Origin: Chara braunii
Lineage: Eukaryota; Streptophyta; Charophyceae; Charales; Characeae
Assembly (NCBI GenBank): GCA_003427395.1
Contig: BFEA01000200.1
Location: forward strand, 1,696,540-1,718,288
Length of the DNA stretch: 21,749 nucleotides
Direction of reading: 5' to 3'
This document shows positions 1 to 9,517 of the stretch, piece after piece (the first letter of the stretch is position 1; every line of letters begins with the position of its first letter). Under the pieces are notes generated by a model. It was not told the origin of the DNA, did no database searches, and worked only from the letters and a program-made list of their open reading frames with translations. The position numbers were made by a program, and so were the translations under genes.

Positions 1-1
1 G

Positions 2-298
2 TGTGATGTCGTACTTGACATGCGCGACAGGCGTGTTGTATTGTATGGCGTTGTACACCAATGTCGTGGCCTTCGTCGCCTTCAGAGCACGCTTGCCGTC
101 TTCGTAGGTTGCCATCGTGTCCGTGACGTCCCGTTTCATGGCAGACCATCTCAGGAAGATTGTCGTTTTGTGCGTCGTCTTGCTGGTCCTTGTGGTCATC
201 GTCCTCTTGCACCTGTCTGGTTTGCTGCGCGGCCGTGCGAGGACAAAAAAGCGGAGGTTGCCGAACACGACATCGCATAGGAAGACGGCAGGAATCAT
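2..298 (-). other. Unclosed open frame at the window edge, unassigned
   Basis: Read on the minus strand from an ATG at 298, the frame stays open for 99 codons to the window edge and includes the stretch MATYEDGKRALKATK. The plus strand is also open here from 117; its early residues are a leucine/valine-rich run that could pass for a membrane segment but is simply the complement of an acidic/basic stretch. At least two minus frames are open as well, so openness alone does not identify a gene. I recognise no family. It could be the start of a divergent gene leaving the window, or 5' flank of the Myb/SANT-like gene. Confidence 0.2.
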
Positions 299-1474
299 GG
301 CAGGTGCGAACGGGCATGAGAGGTACACGTACGGCATGGGAGCAGGGCCGATGTTCGGTGATGGGAACGAAGCCCCAATCCGGTTCGACCCCAGTCTTTA
401 CGCCCATCTGCCACCCCATCAGCAGTCGCTGCCTGATGACGACACTTGGGCGCCCCCCTCTGCCACGTTGCCATTAGCGTACGGATCCACGCAGTCAATG
501 TCGGAGGGTGCACGAACAATGATGCGGGGTGCTGCCAGCGAAGGAGCAATGGAATCGCTCCTGTATTCTGACGGCCGACATGGGATGTGCCCGCCGTTGG
601 ATCTTCAATTATCCTCCGAGGGCCAGAGAGCAGTCACGCACACTGTTCTCGTCGATCACCCCAGCCAATCCATCGGCGACCCATCGGTCAGTGTGCAGGG
701 AGGTCGCGGCAGTCGCAGTCATGCGAGCCATGCAGGACCGGCTACGACCATGTACAGAGTCGGTTGTGGCCAGCAATCAGAGTTCAGTCCAGCAGTCGGG
801 GGTCCATCAGGTGCGGCTGCGGGGGTGCAACGAACCGGGCGATCAGCGAGTTTGCCATCAACGATGCGCTGTGTGGAGAGAATCATTGCTCGAGTTTCTA
901 CGATGCGGGCAACGAGTGATGGGGAGCGTGAAGTAGAGGTTGACGACTACGGAGATGGTGCGGGCAATGGAGACGACATGGATGACGTGGAAGGCGACAC
1001 AGAGGACGAGCCGTCCTTGCAACCCGGTGCTCGAAACACAGGAGGTGGAGCACAAACCGGGGCTGGGAGGGTTAGAGGAAAGGGACACACAAGGGTGGTC
1101 GGTGCGGAGGGAGGAGGCGGGACAAGTGTCGGCCGCACCTATTGGAGTCTGGACGAGTCCTTGTCCTGGTGCGGTGCAAGAGGGATTACGACGAGGCGAT
1201 GGCAGCCGCATGGTCTAATTTTGCTAGAATGAAAAACAAGGAGTAGAAGTGGACGGACATCACCAAAAGGATGTTCGCATAAGGGGTCGTGAAGGAGTGG
1301 GATGCGTGCATGAAGCATTGGGAGAATGTGATTGGGTGGTACAAGAAAGTTTTCGACAGGGAGAAGGATTCGGGTGTGCAGTTTTTTTTTAGACCCACTC
1401 CTAAACAACGGGCTGACAAAGGATACAAGTTTCAGATGGACCGACGGTTGTATCAAGCGATCGCTGCAATGTAG
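297..1474 (+). pseudogene. Myb/SANT-like (trihelix) DNA-binding protein, pseudogene
   Basis: Trihelix Myb/SANT-like proteins bind DNA; in plants they occur as transcription factors and as companions of PIF/Harbinger transposases. I chose the ATG at 297 because it has G at +4 and begins a continuous 312-codon frame; the frame itself opens at 117. The first ~270 residues are low-complexity, then acidic (DDMDDVEGDTEDE), then basic and glycine-rich. The domain starts with YWSLDE near 1140, after which a frameshift between about 1150 and 1166 moves the homology to another frame. That frame gives tryptophans at helix-like spacing (WSNFARMK, KWTDITKRM, KEWDACMKHWENVIGWYKKV), then a basic FQMDRRLYQAIAAM end. 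It carries in-frame stops at 1244-1246 and 1280-1282 before the final TAG at 1472-1474. The gene is therefore dead. It ends where the minus-strand gypsy fragment begins. No DDE transposase is visible in the window. Confidence 0.7.
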
Positions 1475-1490
1475 AGCAAAAGCCAAATGG

Positions 1491-2158
1491 TCAATCCTTT
1501 CGGATTGGAATTCGCGACAATCCGTCGGCTACTTGGTTCTTAGCCCCCGAAATTCTCTTAACCTTGTAGTCATACAGCCTGGTGTGGATCATTCATCTGG
1601 CTATTGTTGGGTCCGTTAGGGAAAAATCTTTTTGAAGCACGACTGTCACCACGGCCGGGTCTACTCGAAGGAGAAATTTCCTTCCGTAAATGTAATGCCT
1701 AAAGGCCTTTAGACAATGCAACACTCCCAACATTTCCTTCTTGAATTGACTATAGTTTCTCTCCATAGTGTTGAGCGCCCTACTCTCAAACCTTAAAGGC
1801 CGCTCCTTCCCTTCTTCGTCCTTTTGGGACATGAGTCCCCCTACCGAAAAGGGTCCTTCACCCATTGATACTATAAATGGCCTATGCTCTTCATCATCAA
1901 AGAAGGGCACACCTAGCACTTAGCCTCCTTCGCGGAACTCTTCCTTGAGGGTTTCCATCGCCTTTTCCTGGTTTTCTCCCCAATCCCACTTCTCGGCTCT
2001 GTGGAGCAACTTTCGGAGGGGCTCCGCTTTGTCACTGTAGGCCTTTATGAAGATGCGCCAATAGCCCACAACCCCTAGAAATTGTTGTACCTCAGTGATC
2101 GATTTTAGGGGAGATAGCCATAGGATTAGCTTCTCCAGCTTAGCGGGATCCGGTCTCC
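1491..2158 (-). pseudogene. Gypsy pol: RT-RNase H tether and RNase H, pseudogene
   Basis: RNase H degrades the RNA strand during reverse transcription. The upstream part is the RT tether (RPDPAKLEKLILW, ITEVQQFLGVVGYWR, WDWGENQEKAMETLK). After an in-frame TAA at 1920 comes the RNase H fold: PFIVSMGEGPFSVGG, RPLRFESRALN, ERNYSQFKKE, FRHYIYGRKF, RVDP and DPTIAR. Gypsy RNases H normally have an Asp near the first motif (ST-D-A-like); here it reads MGEG, so that catalytic residue looks lost. A TGA at 1593-1595 stands where a Trp is expected after DPTIAR. The same frame continues through YDYKVKRISGAKNQVADGLSR to a stop at 1491-1493, completing the domain. A frameshift near 2155-2160 separates this frame from the RT frame. 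Confidence 0.85.
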
Positions 2159-3109
2159 TCCTTCCTTGTCGCAAATGAATCCCAATATTTTGATAGAAGA
2201 GACCGCCCACTGGCTCTTGGTCCCACCAACGGTAAGGTTTGCGTCGTCCAACTTCCTGAGAACCGCCTCCACGTCCGTCATGTGATCCACCACAAATTTC
2301 CTGACCCCTGGAAAGACCTCCGTTTCGTCTTTTCATACCGGCCCCTTGATCGGAAAGTCATATAGGAAGACTTCCACTTTCTCCGGAATGAATCCCTTGA
2401 GGACTGCGATCATTGCCCTTTGAAAAACGGCGACTCCATTGGTCCACCCCATCAGTACAACCATCATTTATACCATGTCCAATGGAGTGTGCATAGTCGT
2501 CATGTGTCTATCACGATAGTCTAAGAGGATCTCATCACATCCCGAAAAAAAGTCACAGATGGAGTAAACGGATCGTCCTGCCGCTCCTTCTGATAGGAGA
2601 TCCGCCTTGGATATGGATCCGAAGTCTCGGATCGTGACGACATTCGTTCTTCAAAGGTCTTGGATCCATCTAAGTTTGTTGTTACCCCCCTTCCGGATGA
2701 AAAACCATTTGTTCGTGTAGTCACTCTCGCATGGCTCGGCCACGAACGTCTTGATTTTTTATTTTAAGAAGGCGACTATCTCCTCCGTCTCCTTTTGTGC
2801 GTACTTCCATGGGGGTCTATCTTTCCATGGCATGTGAGGAATGGTATGAATCCTTGTGGATTTAGCATATCTTGGGTCTATCCTTCCCCGCTCTGAGTCA
2901 TCAAAGGCTATAGCCTTGTCGCAGCCCCTTAAGATAGCTATTACGGGCTCCTTTTCCCGCTTCGTGAGGTTTCTGTTCCCTATGTCCATCTTCTCCACTC
3001 GTTCGACAGTGATTCTTTGCCCCTCCTTCTCCTTCCATTTTTTGATGATCTCAGCTATCTCCTCCTCGGAAACCGTTATTTCCTGACACGCGGTTAATGA
3101 AAGCCCCAA
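2155..3109 (-). pseudogene. Gypsy pol: reverse transcriptase, pseudogene
   Basis: This copies element RNA into DNA. One frame runs across the region with in-frame stops at 2759-2761, 2468-2470 and 2333-2335. In order it shows the N-terminal extension (RITVERVEKMDIGNRNLT, AIAFDDSERGRIDPRY, RIHTIPHMPWKDRPPW), then TFVAEPCESDYTNKWFFIRK, the motif around YSICDFFSGCDEI with LDYRDRH, MGWTNGVAVFQRAM, FIPEKVEVFLYDF, and the later motifs TVGGTKSQWAVSSIKILGF. The catalytic box, normally a V/L-DD doublet in this family, reads FLYDF here: the first Asp is Tyr, which should abolish polymerase activity. The frame shifts at about 2155. Identity as a Ty3/gypsy RT is secure from motif order. Confidence 0.9.
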
Positions 3110-3469
3110 AATTTGGGGGGGTTCGCTGCATCACTACAAGCAATGTCGTAGAAAATTTTGCGAACAAACAATGCAGGCTCATAATACAAACATAAAAAAA
3201 CGAAACAGGCAAAAAAAACTAAAAAAAAGAACTCAAAAGAACTATAAAACCCTATTCGGAGTAGCTTTCGGAGTTCGCCAAAATATTTCCTGAATTCGGT
3301 GTTTTTGCCAACTTCTTCATTACTCGTCCAAATACGCTAAAACTGAATTTGGATATACCCTCAAGCACATACATATCAGGAAAAAAAAAGAAAAAAAAAC
3401 TCAAGGAAATATGGCAGTTTCGGTGAAAATTCGTCGAAAATAACATCACCCATTAACCACGAGTGTTGT
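3110..3469. other. A/T-rich non-coding block inside pol
   Basis: Recognisable pol coding stops at about 3085-3109 on one side and resumes near 3470 (KHKTVAEKVKPATVSRD, minus strand). Between them I see no coding similarity in any frame. The block has several A runs on the plus strand around 3190-3235 and 3375-3402. It could be an inserted fragment or a fast-decaying spacer between protease and RT. No terminal inverted repeats or flanking duplication were found by eye. Confidence 0.4.
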
Positions 3470-4173
3470 TCAGTCCCGGCTGACCGTGGCGGGTTTTACT
3501 TTCTCTGCCACGGTTTTATGTTTTCTACCTCCGCCGGCTAGAGGGATTCCTCCAAAAAAGACAGCTTCACATATCCTCGAAATTCCTCATCTTCACATTC
3601 CTTCTCGTATCCTACCCCGTTGATCACAATCCGATCTCCGATCTCTTCGACCTCTATTTTGTCTTCCGGAGACACTTTCCCCAAAAAAAGGGTCTCACAT
3701 CCTAGATCTACCACTTCCTTTTCTCGGGATGCTAGTGCGGTTACGCTCATCTTGAGCATCCACGGTTCGGAGGACCACTTGCACACCATCAGGGGACTGA
3801 ATGGAGAGTGTCTGACTCCCTTATGGGAGATCAACCGTAGTGGCGTGCACCGCGCTCAGCCAAGTTTGCCCAAGTATTAGCTCAGATGAGCATTCCGTTA
3901 TGGAAAAGATTGGCACACTAGTTTCTACCCCCGCGGCCTCGATCACTGGTTTGTGGCAAACCCCTTCGGCAAGCAACAACTTGTTGTCCGCTACGATCAT
4001 GGACATGGCGGTTTCCTTATCTATCTCTACTCCCAATTCTCTGGCGATCGATTCCGACAAACAGTCGTATCTGATCCATTATCCACTAAGGCCCTCATGT
4101 CTCTCTCATTAACCATGGCTTGGAGCTAACCACTGCCTAGCACATAGAACCTCTTTACTTCTTCTTCCGAGAA
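3470..4173 (-). pseudogene. Gypsy pol: retropepsin-like aspartic protease, pseudogene
   Basis: The protease cleaves the gag-pol polyprotein. The active-site loop reads MRALVDNGSDTTV with the catalytic triplet at 4083-4075: D-N-G, where D-S-G or D-T-G is usual. The Asp is kept but the second residue is non-standard. An upstream in-frame TAG lies just after RFYVLGSG. A frameshift at about 4062 moves homology to SESIARELGVEI, then MSMIVADNKLLLAEGV, PIFSITECSSELILGQTWLSAV. ILGQTWL is the conserved hydrophobic-Leu-Gly strand near the protease C-terminus. A second frameshift near 3830 leads to SVTALASREKEVVDL and KCEDEEF-like acidic sequence, then a third leads to KHKTVAEKVKPATV and a stop at 3470-3472. 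Confidence 0.8.
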
Positions 4174-4898
4174 TCAACTTGCCGGCAGACTCTCCATTGT
4201 GATTCTCGAAGACTGCGTCGTTCCGGATTGAACGCCCTCCTTGGCTACCATATTACCTGAGACAGTTGACCCTTGGGCCATCAGAATTATCACTTTCTTG
4301 GTGATACTCAAAAGTTCCTCTCTCTCGTTCTTACTGGCCGCTAGGCACTCGAGCAGCGTACTACATTGCATGGGCTGCATCAGGGTCTGCCTAAGAGGGG
4401 AAACTGTATCTACCTCGTCCAAGGTACATTTGATTTTGAATTTCTTCAGCCTTCTTTTCCGAGGTGAAGTGGGTTCTCCTTCCCCTTTTTTTTCCGCCTC
4501 CTTCTTTTCTTTGATCTTTGCGTCCGTCATTGGTTGGTCCCTATCCGCACTGCTTTTCTCCGGCGCATCCCCTTTCTCCCTCGAAGAACTAGCCCAGGCT
4601 TGAGTCCGCGCACCCTCAAGCACTGGTCGGCTTCGACCTCTTCGAGGGAGGTTTCTACGAACTTAATGCTAGAGACTTGGGGTTCCCGACGCGAAATTCC
4701 CTGGGTCGGATCGGGCTCTGTCATTTGGACCCTGGATGTCCCCGCCATTCCGCTAGTCTCTGGTCTATTCTTCAACTTTTCTTCTTGTAGAGCAACCCGC
4801 TTGTCCACATTCACCTTCATAGAAGGGTAGAACGAAACGGGTTCCCCGTCATCAGCCCATACCACCCACTTGTTCTCGTTCAACTTTACGACTCCCAA
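4174..4898 (-). pseudogene. Gypsy gag-pro linker region, pseudogene
   Basis: This lies between the CCHC knuckle and the protease. It begins in one frame with VVKLNENKWVVWADDGEP and FYPSMKVNVDKR, passes through a charged, proline-rich stretch, then switches frame near 4640. The second half is lysine/glutamate-rich (AKIKEKKEAEKKGEGEP, SPRKRRLKKFKIKCTLDEVD) followed by PLRQTLMQPMQCSTLLE and ERE-ELLSITKK. I assign it by position and by resemblance to linkers in elements of this type. No catalytic motif is present, and the function of the linker is unknown. Confidence 0.6.
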
Positions 4899-4900
4899 TC

Positions 4901-6477
4901 TTAGAGCCTCTGTGAGGTGTGGGCATTTGCGCTTGATGTGATTTTCTTCGTTGCAATAGACGCAACCACTTCGGGGAGTAGGGTTGGGCGGGCGAGCTTT
5001 GATGGAAGGTCCTGAGGTGCTTGCCCCCGTGCCTCAGGCGGAGGAGGAACCCTCGCCAGTTGCTCTTCCGGTCTTGGCCCCGAGGGCCGATTTTGAGGAT
5101 CGTTACCCCAACGACTGTCCCTCACATCCTTCCAGTGCGAGCTCCCCCAATCGGTCCCCCTATTGATTCCACTATCTCGGTTATTTCTCCAAGCTCCTTG
5201 ATTCCCACCTCCAGGCTCGTTCCTCCAGTTTCCTTGGCCTCCGCCCCAATGCTGTCCTGGCAACCCCTGAGAGGACCGATCGTTTCCTCGCGGAGCGTCG
5301 TTTCTCGGACCTCGCCTTTGTTTCAAGGCCAGATCCAGACTTTCCTTTATGTATTCTCTCACGTTCATTCCTCCTCCGGTAAAAACTACCTTGGCAAGTC
5401 TTTTAAAACACGCCGAGTCCCTGGGAACTTTCTCAAGGACTCCTTTCCTTTTCTCTTCGGGAAGATGCACCATAAACATCACGCACCTATCTACCTCCGA
5501 CAACATCGCTCTATCCACCAGAGCCTGAGACAGTCTTTTGAACCTTTTGGTGAAAACCACCAGACTCTCTTGTTCCCCTCGGGTCACTTGTCGCAGCCCT
5601 TCAATTGTCGGGATCAGGTCATCGCACGCAAAGGTTCTCAACAAGCTTGCTTTGAAGGTCCTCCACCTTCCGTCTGAAGGGTAGATTGCTTTGATGGCCT
5701 GGTCTAGTTCGGGATCAGAGTGTTGGATAAAGTGGTTTATTCACTCTTTCTCGGAGAATTTCTTACGGAAAGCATAACTTTCCCACTTTTCCACGAACCC
5801 AGTTACATCTCTCCCAGTGAAATAAAGGGCCTCTACCCCTAAGTTAACGTCATAGTAGGGAACACGGTTGTCGTCGTAGCGTTGGAAATACCGCCCTTTA
5901 GCTGACTCGTTTATAACAGGGTCATAGGGTTTATACCAAGCCGAGTTCAGTTCCTCCATGCGCGGCTGATTCCAAAGTCGCCCTCAAGGACCACCTTCCC
6001 GAGGGTATCTTTCCTCTTCTTCCCATTCCCATCTCGCAGGCCCCGTATCTCGCCAAACCCTCCCTGTTAGATCTGCGTCCCTACCAGTCATGTCTCCGGA
6101 GACCCAACCCATTTCGCCTTCCCGGCCATCCCACCGGTGCGTGCCTCTGACTGCCTCAATCGTCCGTCCCCCGAGTAGCCCTCTACTCTGGAGCGCCCCT
6201 TCCTCATCTCGCCGAGGTCCCCAGTCACTTACTCTATCCCGTGCCATCGGCGGGCCTCCCCTTCCTCTTTCTTCCACGCCCACCTGGTCGGCCCATCGAG
6301 TCTCGACGAGGATACCTCTCGAGGCTTCCCTTATCCTTTCTCTCGTCAGAACTCGCGATTCCAGGTCCCTGTGCAGACCTATCTCGGCATCCATCTTTTG
6401 CTTAGCGGGAGCGTCCATCTCCCCTAGGGGACGCTTTGTACTCCGCCCCTATCTCTAACGCCTACCATATCGGCCAT
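4901..6477 (-). pseudogene. Gypsy gag (capsid and zinc knuckle), pseudogene
   Basis: Gag forms the virus-like particle and binds element RNA. One frame runs from about 6418 to 4901 with in-frame stops at 5984-5986 and 5741-5743. The N-terminal ~140 residues are arginine/glycine-rich. The capsid core follows: EALYFTGRDVTGFVEKWESYAFR, a stop where Trp is plausible (KE-stop-INHF), SDPELDQAIKAIYPSDGRWRTFK, GLRQVTRGEQESLVVFTKRFKRL, and VHLPEEKRKGVLEKVP. A Gly/Asn/Arg/Trp-rich tail comes next. A frameshift near 4970-5000 puts a perfect CX2CX4HX4C zinc knuckle (C-VY-C-NEEN-H-IKRK-C, positions 4964-4923) in the downstream frame. The start is uncertain: an ATG at 6477 (MADMVGVRDRGG) is in another frame and would need one frameshift before 6418. 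Confidence 0.85.
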
Positions 6478-6533
6478 CCCCCCTGCCGCATTACTCAATC
6501 TCGTCCCTAGCTCCGTTCCTCTAGTAACTTCCG

Positions 6534-7414
6534 TTAATCCGGGAGCTTGTGAGTGTATGGGTTCAACCTCACTCTCCATTCGCCCGATTGTTTCTCGTAC
6601 CCACTTTCCTTGCTAGTATCCGTACTCTCTTTTCTGCTGCTATTCTCTCCCGATCCCTCTTCACCCTCTGTTGATTCTTCGCTTGTCACGGTCCACCACG
6701 AGTCTCGCACCAATTTTTCGTCATAAGTTGCTAGTGCTAAATACATGATTTCCAGATCGGAGATGTTCTCAATTCCCTCCTGGGAACAACGTCTTATCAA
6801 AACTCTATCTACCTCGTCTGCCTGTCCTTGAAATAGGGGTTTAATGAATTTCCCCACTCGTGCCCACCATTCAAAGTCTGTCTCACTCAGAGATTCCCAA
6901 CACCAAGTGAACAGCTCGTGCCCTCCAGCTTCTCCCAACGGGAATTTCTCGATCACTCGTCCCCGGTTCAAAATCTTCCTCACCGCTGAGTTATCAGGGT
7001 AGAGCAAGCGATAAACCCATAACGGGACTTCCCAGGTTCGGTCGTGTGCCGCCCGAGGAACCTCTTCTCGCCCCTTATATTCGACCCGATCCAGCATGCG
7101 CTCATTGAGAAAGATCCTCCCAACCTTTTAAGTCAGCGCAAGGCCCTCTTCGCAAGTCCCAAAGGGTCCTTCCCTTCTGCTAGTTAGAGTTGCCTATTGT
7201 CCTCCGATAGGAAAATTTCCGCTTCCCGTGTTCTGAGCCCCCCCCCGGAGACTACCGAGAAACGAATCACAGATTCTTGGTCGTACATTTCAAAGAATTT
7301 TACGACCGTCGTTCCTTCAACGTTAATCTTTGGGAGAGTTACCCCGTACCTTCTCCCCGATTTCCAAGCCCGTTTCAGGATCCCAGCGGGGGTTCCAGGC
7401 CAATACCTAATCAT
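6534..7414 (-). pseudogene. ORF E, gag-proximal module paralogous to D, broken
   Basis: It starts at ATG 7414, 7 nt after the TAA (7424-7422) that closes F. The first half reads IRYWPGTPAGILKRAW, GRRYGVTLPKINVEG and TREAEIFLSEDN, then hits a stop at 7184. A frameshift in the following ~90 nt leads into a 187-codon stretch: RIFLNER, GREEVPRAAHDR, VPLWVYRLLYPD, ELFTWCWESLSETDFEWWARVG, LIRRCSQEGIENISDLEIMYLALATYDEK. It then ends in a Ser/Glu/Lys-rich tail at a TAA (6536-6534). It aligns by eye with D along its length (TLPK, FLS-E/K, VP-x-W/F-I/V, TWC, then the Asp/aromatic block). Function unknown; I recognise no enzyme motif. Confidence 0.6.
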
Positions 7415-7421
7415 CGGCAAT

Positions 7422-8039
7422 TTACCGCACCCTGGCCAACCTCTCGGTTGTCACGGCTAAGGAATCTTCACACTTCTGCCGAGTGTTGACAAATTTCTCG
7501 CTCAGCACCAGTCGCAGGGCCTGTTGGTATTCACCCGACTTATCCCAAAACCGAGTCTCCACCAAGTGTAATCTCGCTTCAAGGGGTACACCTAAGCTTC
7601 TTGCGTCCTCGGCGACCCTTCGCTCGACCTCCAATAGCGGTTCTCGCCAATGTCGTCCACGGTCTCTTCTTCCACAGAGCAAGCCTCCGGATCTCTACAA
7701 GGAACTCCGTCCTCGCTCTAGAGGCCGGCCCTTCCTGAAGCCCCACCGCTAACTCCGCTTTTCCCTCTATCTCTACTTCCGGCCCGTTGTCTCGAGTCTC
7801 AAGCTCCCAACTCCCCGAACTCGACAAAAAACTAGCTCTCATACATGTCTCTCTCCTGAGAGCAGCTCTTCCTTCTGCTCGTCGAAGATCCAAACGGTTG
7901 CCGCTTCAAGGGCCTTAATCCTGGTCAAGGAGCTAGGCCTAGCCCGTCTTTGTTCCTCCTAGCAAAGGGTTAGGATCTTGCAAAGTTCCGCTCTCGCTTT
8001 ATCCAGGCTTGCCAGTTCCCGGTTGCCAGACTCACTCAT
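7422..8039 (-). pseudogene. ORF F, coiled-coil-like protein, broken in three frames
   Basis: It begins at ATG 8039, overlapping the stop of D in the string ATGAGTGA. The first segment reads MSESGNRELASLDKARAELC, has a TAG at 7961-7959, continues through EEQRRARPSSLTRIKALEAA and FDEQKEELLSGE, and stops at 7841-7839. A second frame carries SFLSSSGSWELETRDNGPEVE and EIEGKAELAVGLQEG. A third carries EPLLEVERRVAEDARSLGV, RFWDKSGEYQQALRLVLSEK and TRQKCEDSLAVTTERLARVR, ending at TAA 7424-7422. Regular charged/hydrophobic spacing suggests long helices or coiled coil. It may be an accessory or leader protein of gag; function not known. Confidence 0.55.
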
Positions 8040-8784
8040 GCCTAATGCTTCTTCGCATGCAAGCAATGGCAATGCGTATGAGTTTCAAATGGTCGCGGCC
8101 CTCCAACCCCGTCTCACAGATCTTTCCAATGTACCTCCATGAGATCGTCGAGTCCTTTACATGTTGGCCCCAACCTTCAAACGAGTATCCCAAATTGTGC
8201 AGCCCGGACCAGTCGTTATGACTCAGGTTTAGAAGACACCACGTCAGCAGAGTATGCAAGTCTGAATCAGTAAAGCGGAACTGATTCAGGATTTCTACCC
8301 TTCTTTCTACTGGCCTTTTAACAGTCTCAGTGGGATAGATCCTCCTGAAGATGAACCTGGGTACTTCTACTGCGCGGCTGGTGGCGAAAAACGGGATTTC
8401 TCCAAGCCCGGCATAAGTCACCTGGTACGCGAGTCGACACCCCGTTGGTTGCTCCACCCCGTTAACCAGTTCCTCCAGCCTGGTTCTTGCGGCCTGCTCG
8501 TGCCAAAGAGGGTCCTCTCCCAACTTCAGACTCAAAATTGCATCGATGAGGCCTTCTTTTGAGAGAAAAACCTTCGCTCTCCCGACAAGGCGTTCACCTT
8601 TGTTACTCCCGGTCAGGTGGACGAACGCTTTGCCACAATAGGTTCGAGCTTCTTCTTTTTCAACCCACTGAGGACGAGGGATAACGGCCAAACCCGATTT
8701 TGGGAGGGTGATCCGGCAGACTTTGCCTCCTTCCTCTACGGGGTGTGTAGAGGACCAATGCGTCCCCAGGACCCTTTTTATCAT
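8032..8784 (-). CDS. ORF D, uncharacterised module, intact frame of 250 codons
   Basis: This is one of the longest intact frames in the element, from ATG 8784 to TGA 8034-8032. The start is supported by matching the start of C: MIKRVLG versus MVRFVLS, with a GGKV/GGEV pair about 20 residues in. Order of recognisable blocks: CRITLPKSG, WVEKEEARTYCGKAFVHL, AKVFLSKEGLIDAIL, GLGEIPFFATSRAVEVPRFIFRRIYP, LHTLLTWCLLNLSHNDW, GLHNLGYSFEGWGQHVKD, then a helical end with KLIRIAIACMRR. E shares this architecture; A, B and C share the N-terminal and central parts. The stop overlaps the ATG of F. I recognise no catalytic residues. Being unbroken could mean selection or chance. Confidence 0.55.
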   Translation of the reverse strand: MIKRVLGTHWSSTHPVEEGGKVCRITLPKSGLAVIPRPQWVEKEEARTYCGKAFVHLTGSNKGERLVGRAKVFLSKEGLIDAILSLKLGEDPLWHEQAARTRLEELVNGVEQPTGCRLAYQVTYAGLGEIPFFATSRAVEVPRFIFRRIYPTETVKRPVERRVEILNQFRFTDSDLHTLLTWCLLNLSHNDWSGLHNLGYSFEGWGQHVKDSTISWRYIGKICETGLEGRDHLKLIRIAIACMRRSIRHE

Positions 8785-9517
8785 GTCCCCCCCAAAGAAG
8801 GTTCGTAACCCCTCTTGTTGGCCACTTGCTCCTCCCCAAAGATACGAGCGTAGGGGACGTCGCGACGTGGGCCCTTACCCCTTCAAGCTCACTTAACCGC
8901 TCCAAAATCCCTACTAATTCTCTCTTTTTTGGTATTCCCGCGTCAACACACCGGGTGTAAAGCCATAACAAACCCAGAGTCCGGATTCCCGACCGATGGG
9001 CATACTTAAGCAGCTCTACTACCCCCTCCTCCGAATCTCGCAGGAACATTCGTACCAAAAAGTCGGGCAAAACCACGTGGAGTGCTTTCGAGGCGCGGGG
9101 GACCTCTCCTGGTTCCGTGAACGACACTAGCGTCTACGATTCGAAGGTCCCTTCTTCATAGTCTCCTATGACCAAGTCGTTTGCCACCTTCCTAGCGGAC
9201 TCTCGGTAGCTCGTGTGTACCTCTTGGCCGGTGACCAGGCCTCTCCAGACCTCGGTCCACGAATCGTCGCTCAGGAAAACGTTCGTGCATATCTCGAGAA
9301 ACCTGCCGATATGTGGCAGACCACCCCTCCGCACTCCTTCCTTCCACATCAATCTGCGCGCCCTAACCCACCTGTACGCGCCTTCTTTAATTACTCCCCC
9401 CTTCTCAACACTCATCCAATAAGGGGTTACGTGCGGGTCGCCCGGAACCAAGACCTCTCCTCCGTCGGCCTCTACTGACTCTACAATCTCTCCATTACTA
9501 AGAACGAATCTCACCAT
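8785..9517 (-). pseudogene. ORF C, module paralogous to A and B, broken
   Basis: The ATG at 9517 follows the TAG of B (9520-9518) with no spacer. The N-terminal block is MVRFVLSNGEIVESVEADGGEV, then YRWVRARRLMWKEG, NVFLSDDSWTEVWRGL. An in-frame TAG at 9136-9134 interrupts it. The same frame continues with FTEPGEVPRASKALH, LPDFLVRMFL, LGLLWLYTRCVDAGIPKKREL and ILERLSELEG. Its natural end is unclear: near 8850 homology to the C-termini of A and B seems to move to the frame of D (LWGGASGQQEGLRTFFGGD), leading into the ATG of D with no stop between. A run of seven G (minus strand, about 8788-8794) lies just before that ATG. Confidence 0.55.

Noticed and set aside
5021-5677. Plus-strand 218-codon open frame
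   Set aside because: It is antisense to the gag capsid, whose minus-strand motifs and zinc knuckle are clear.
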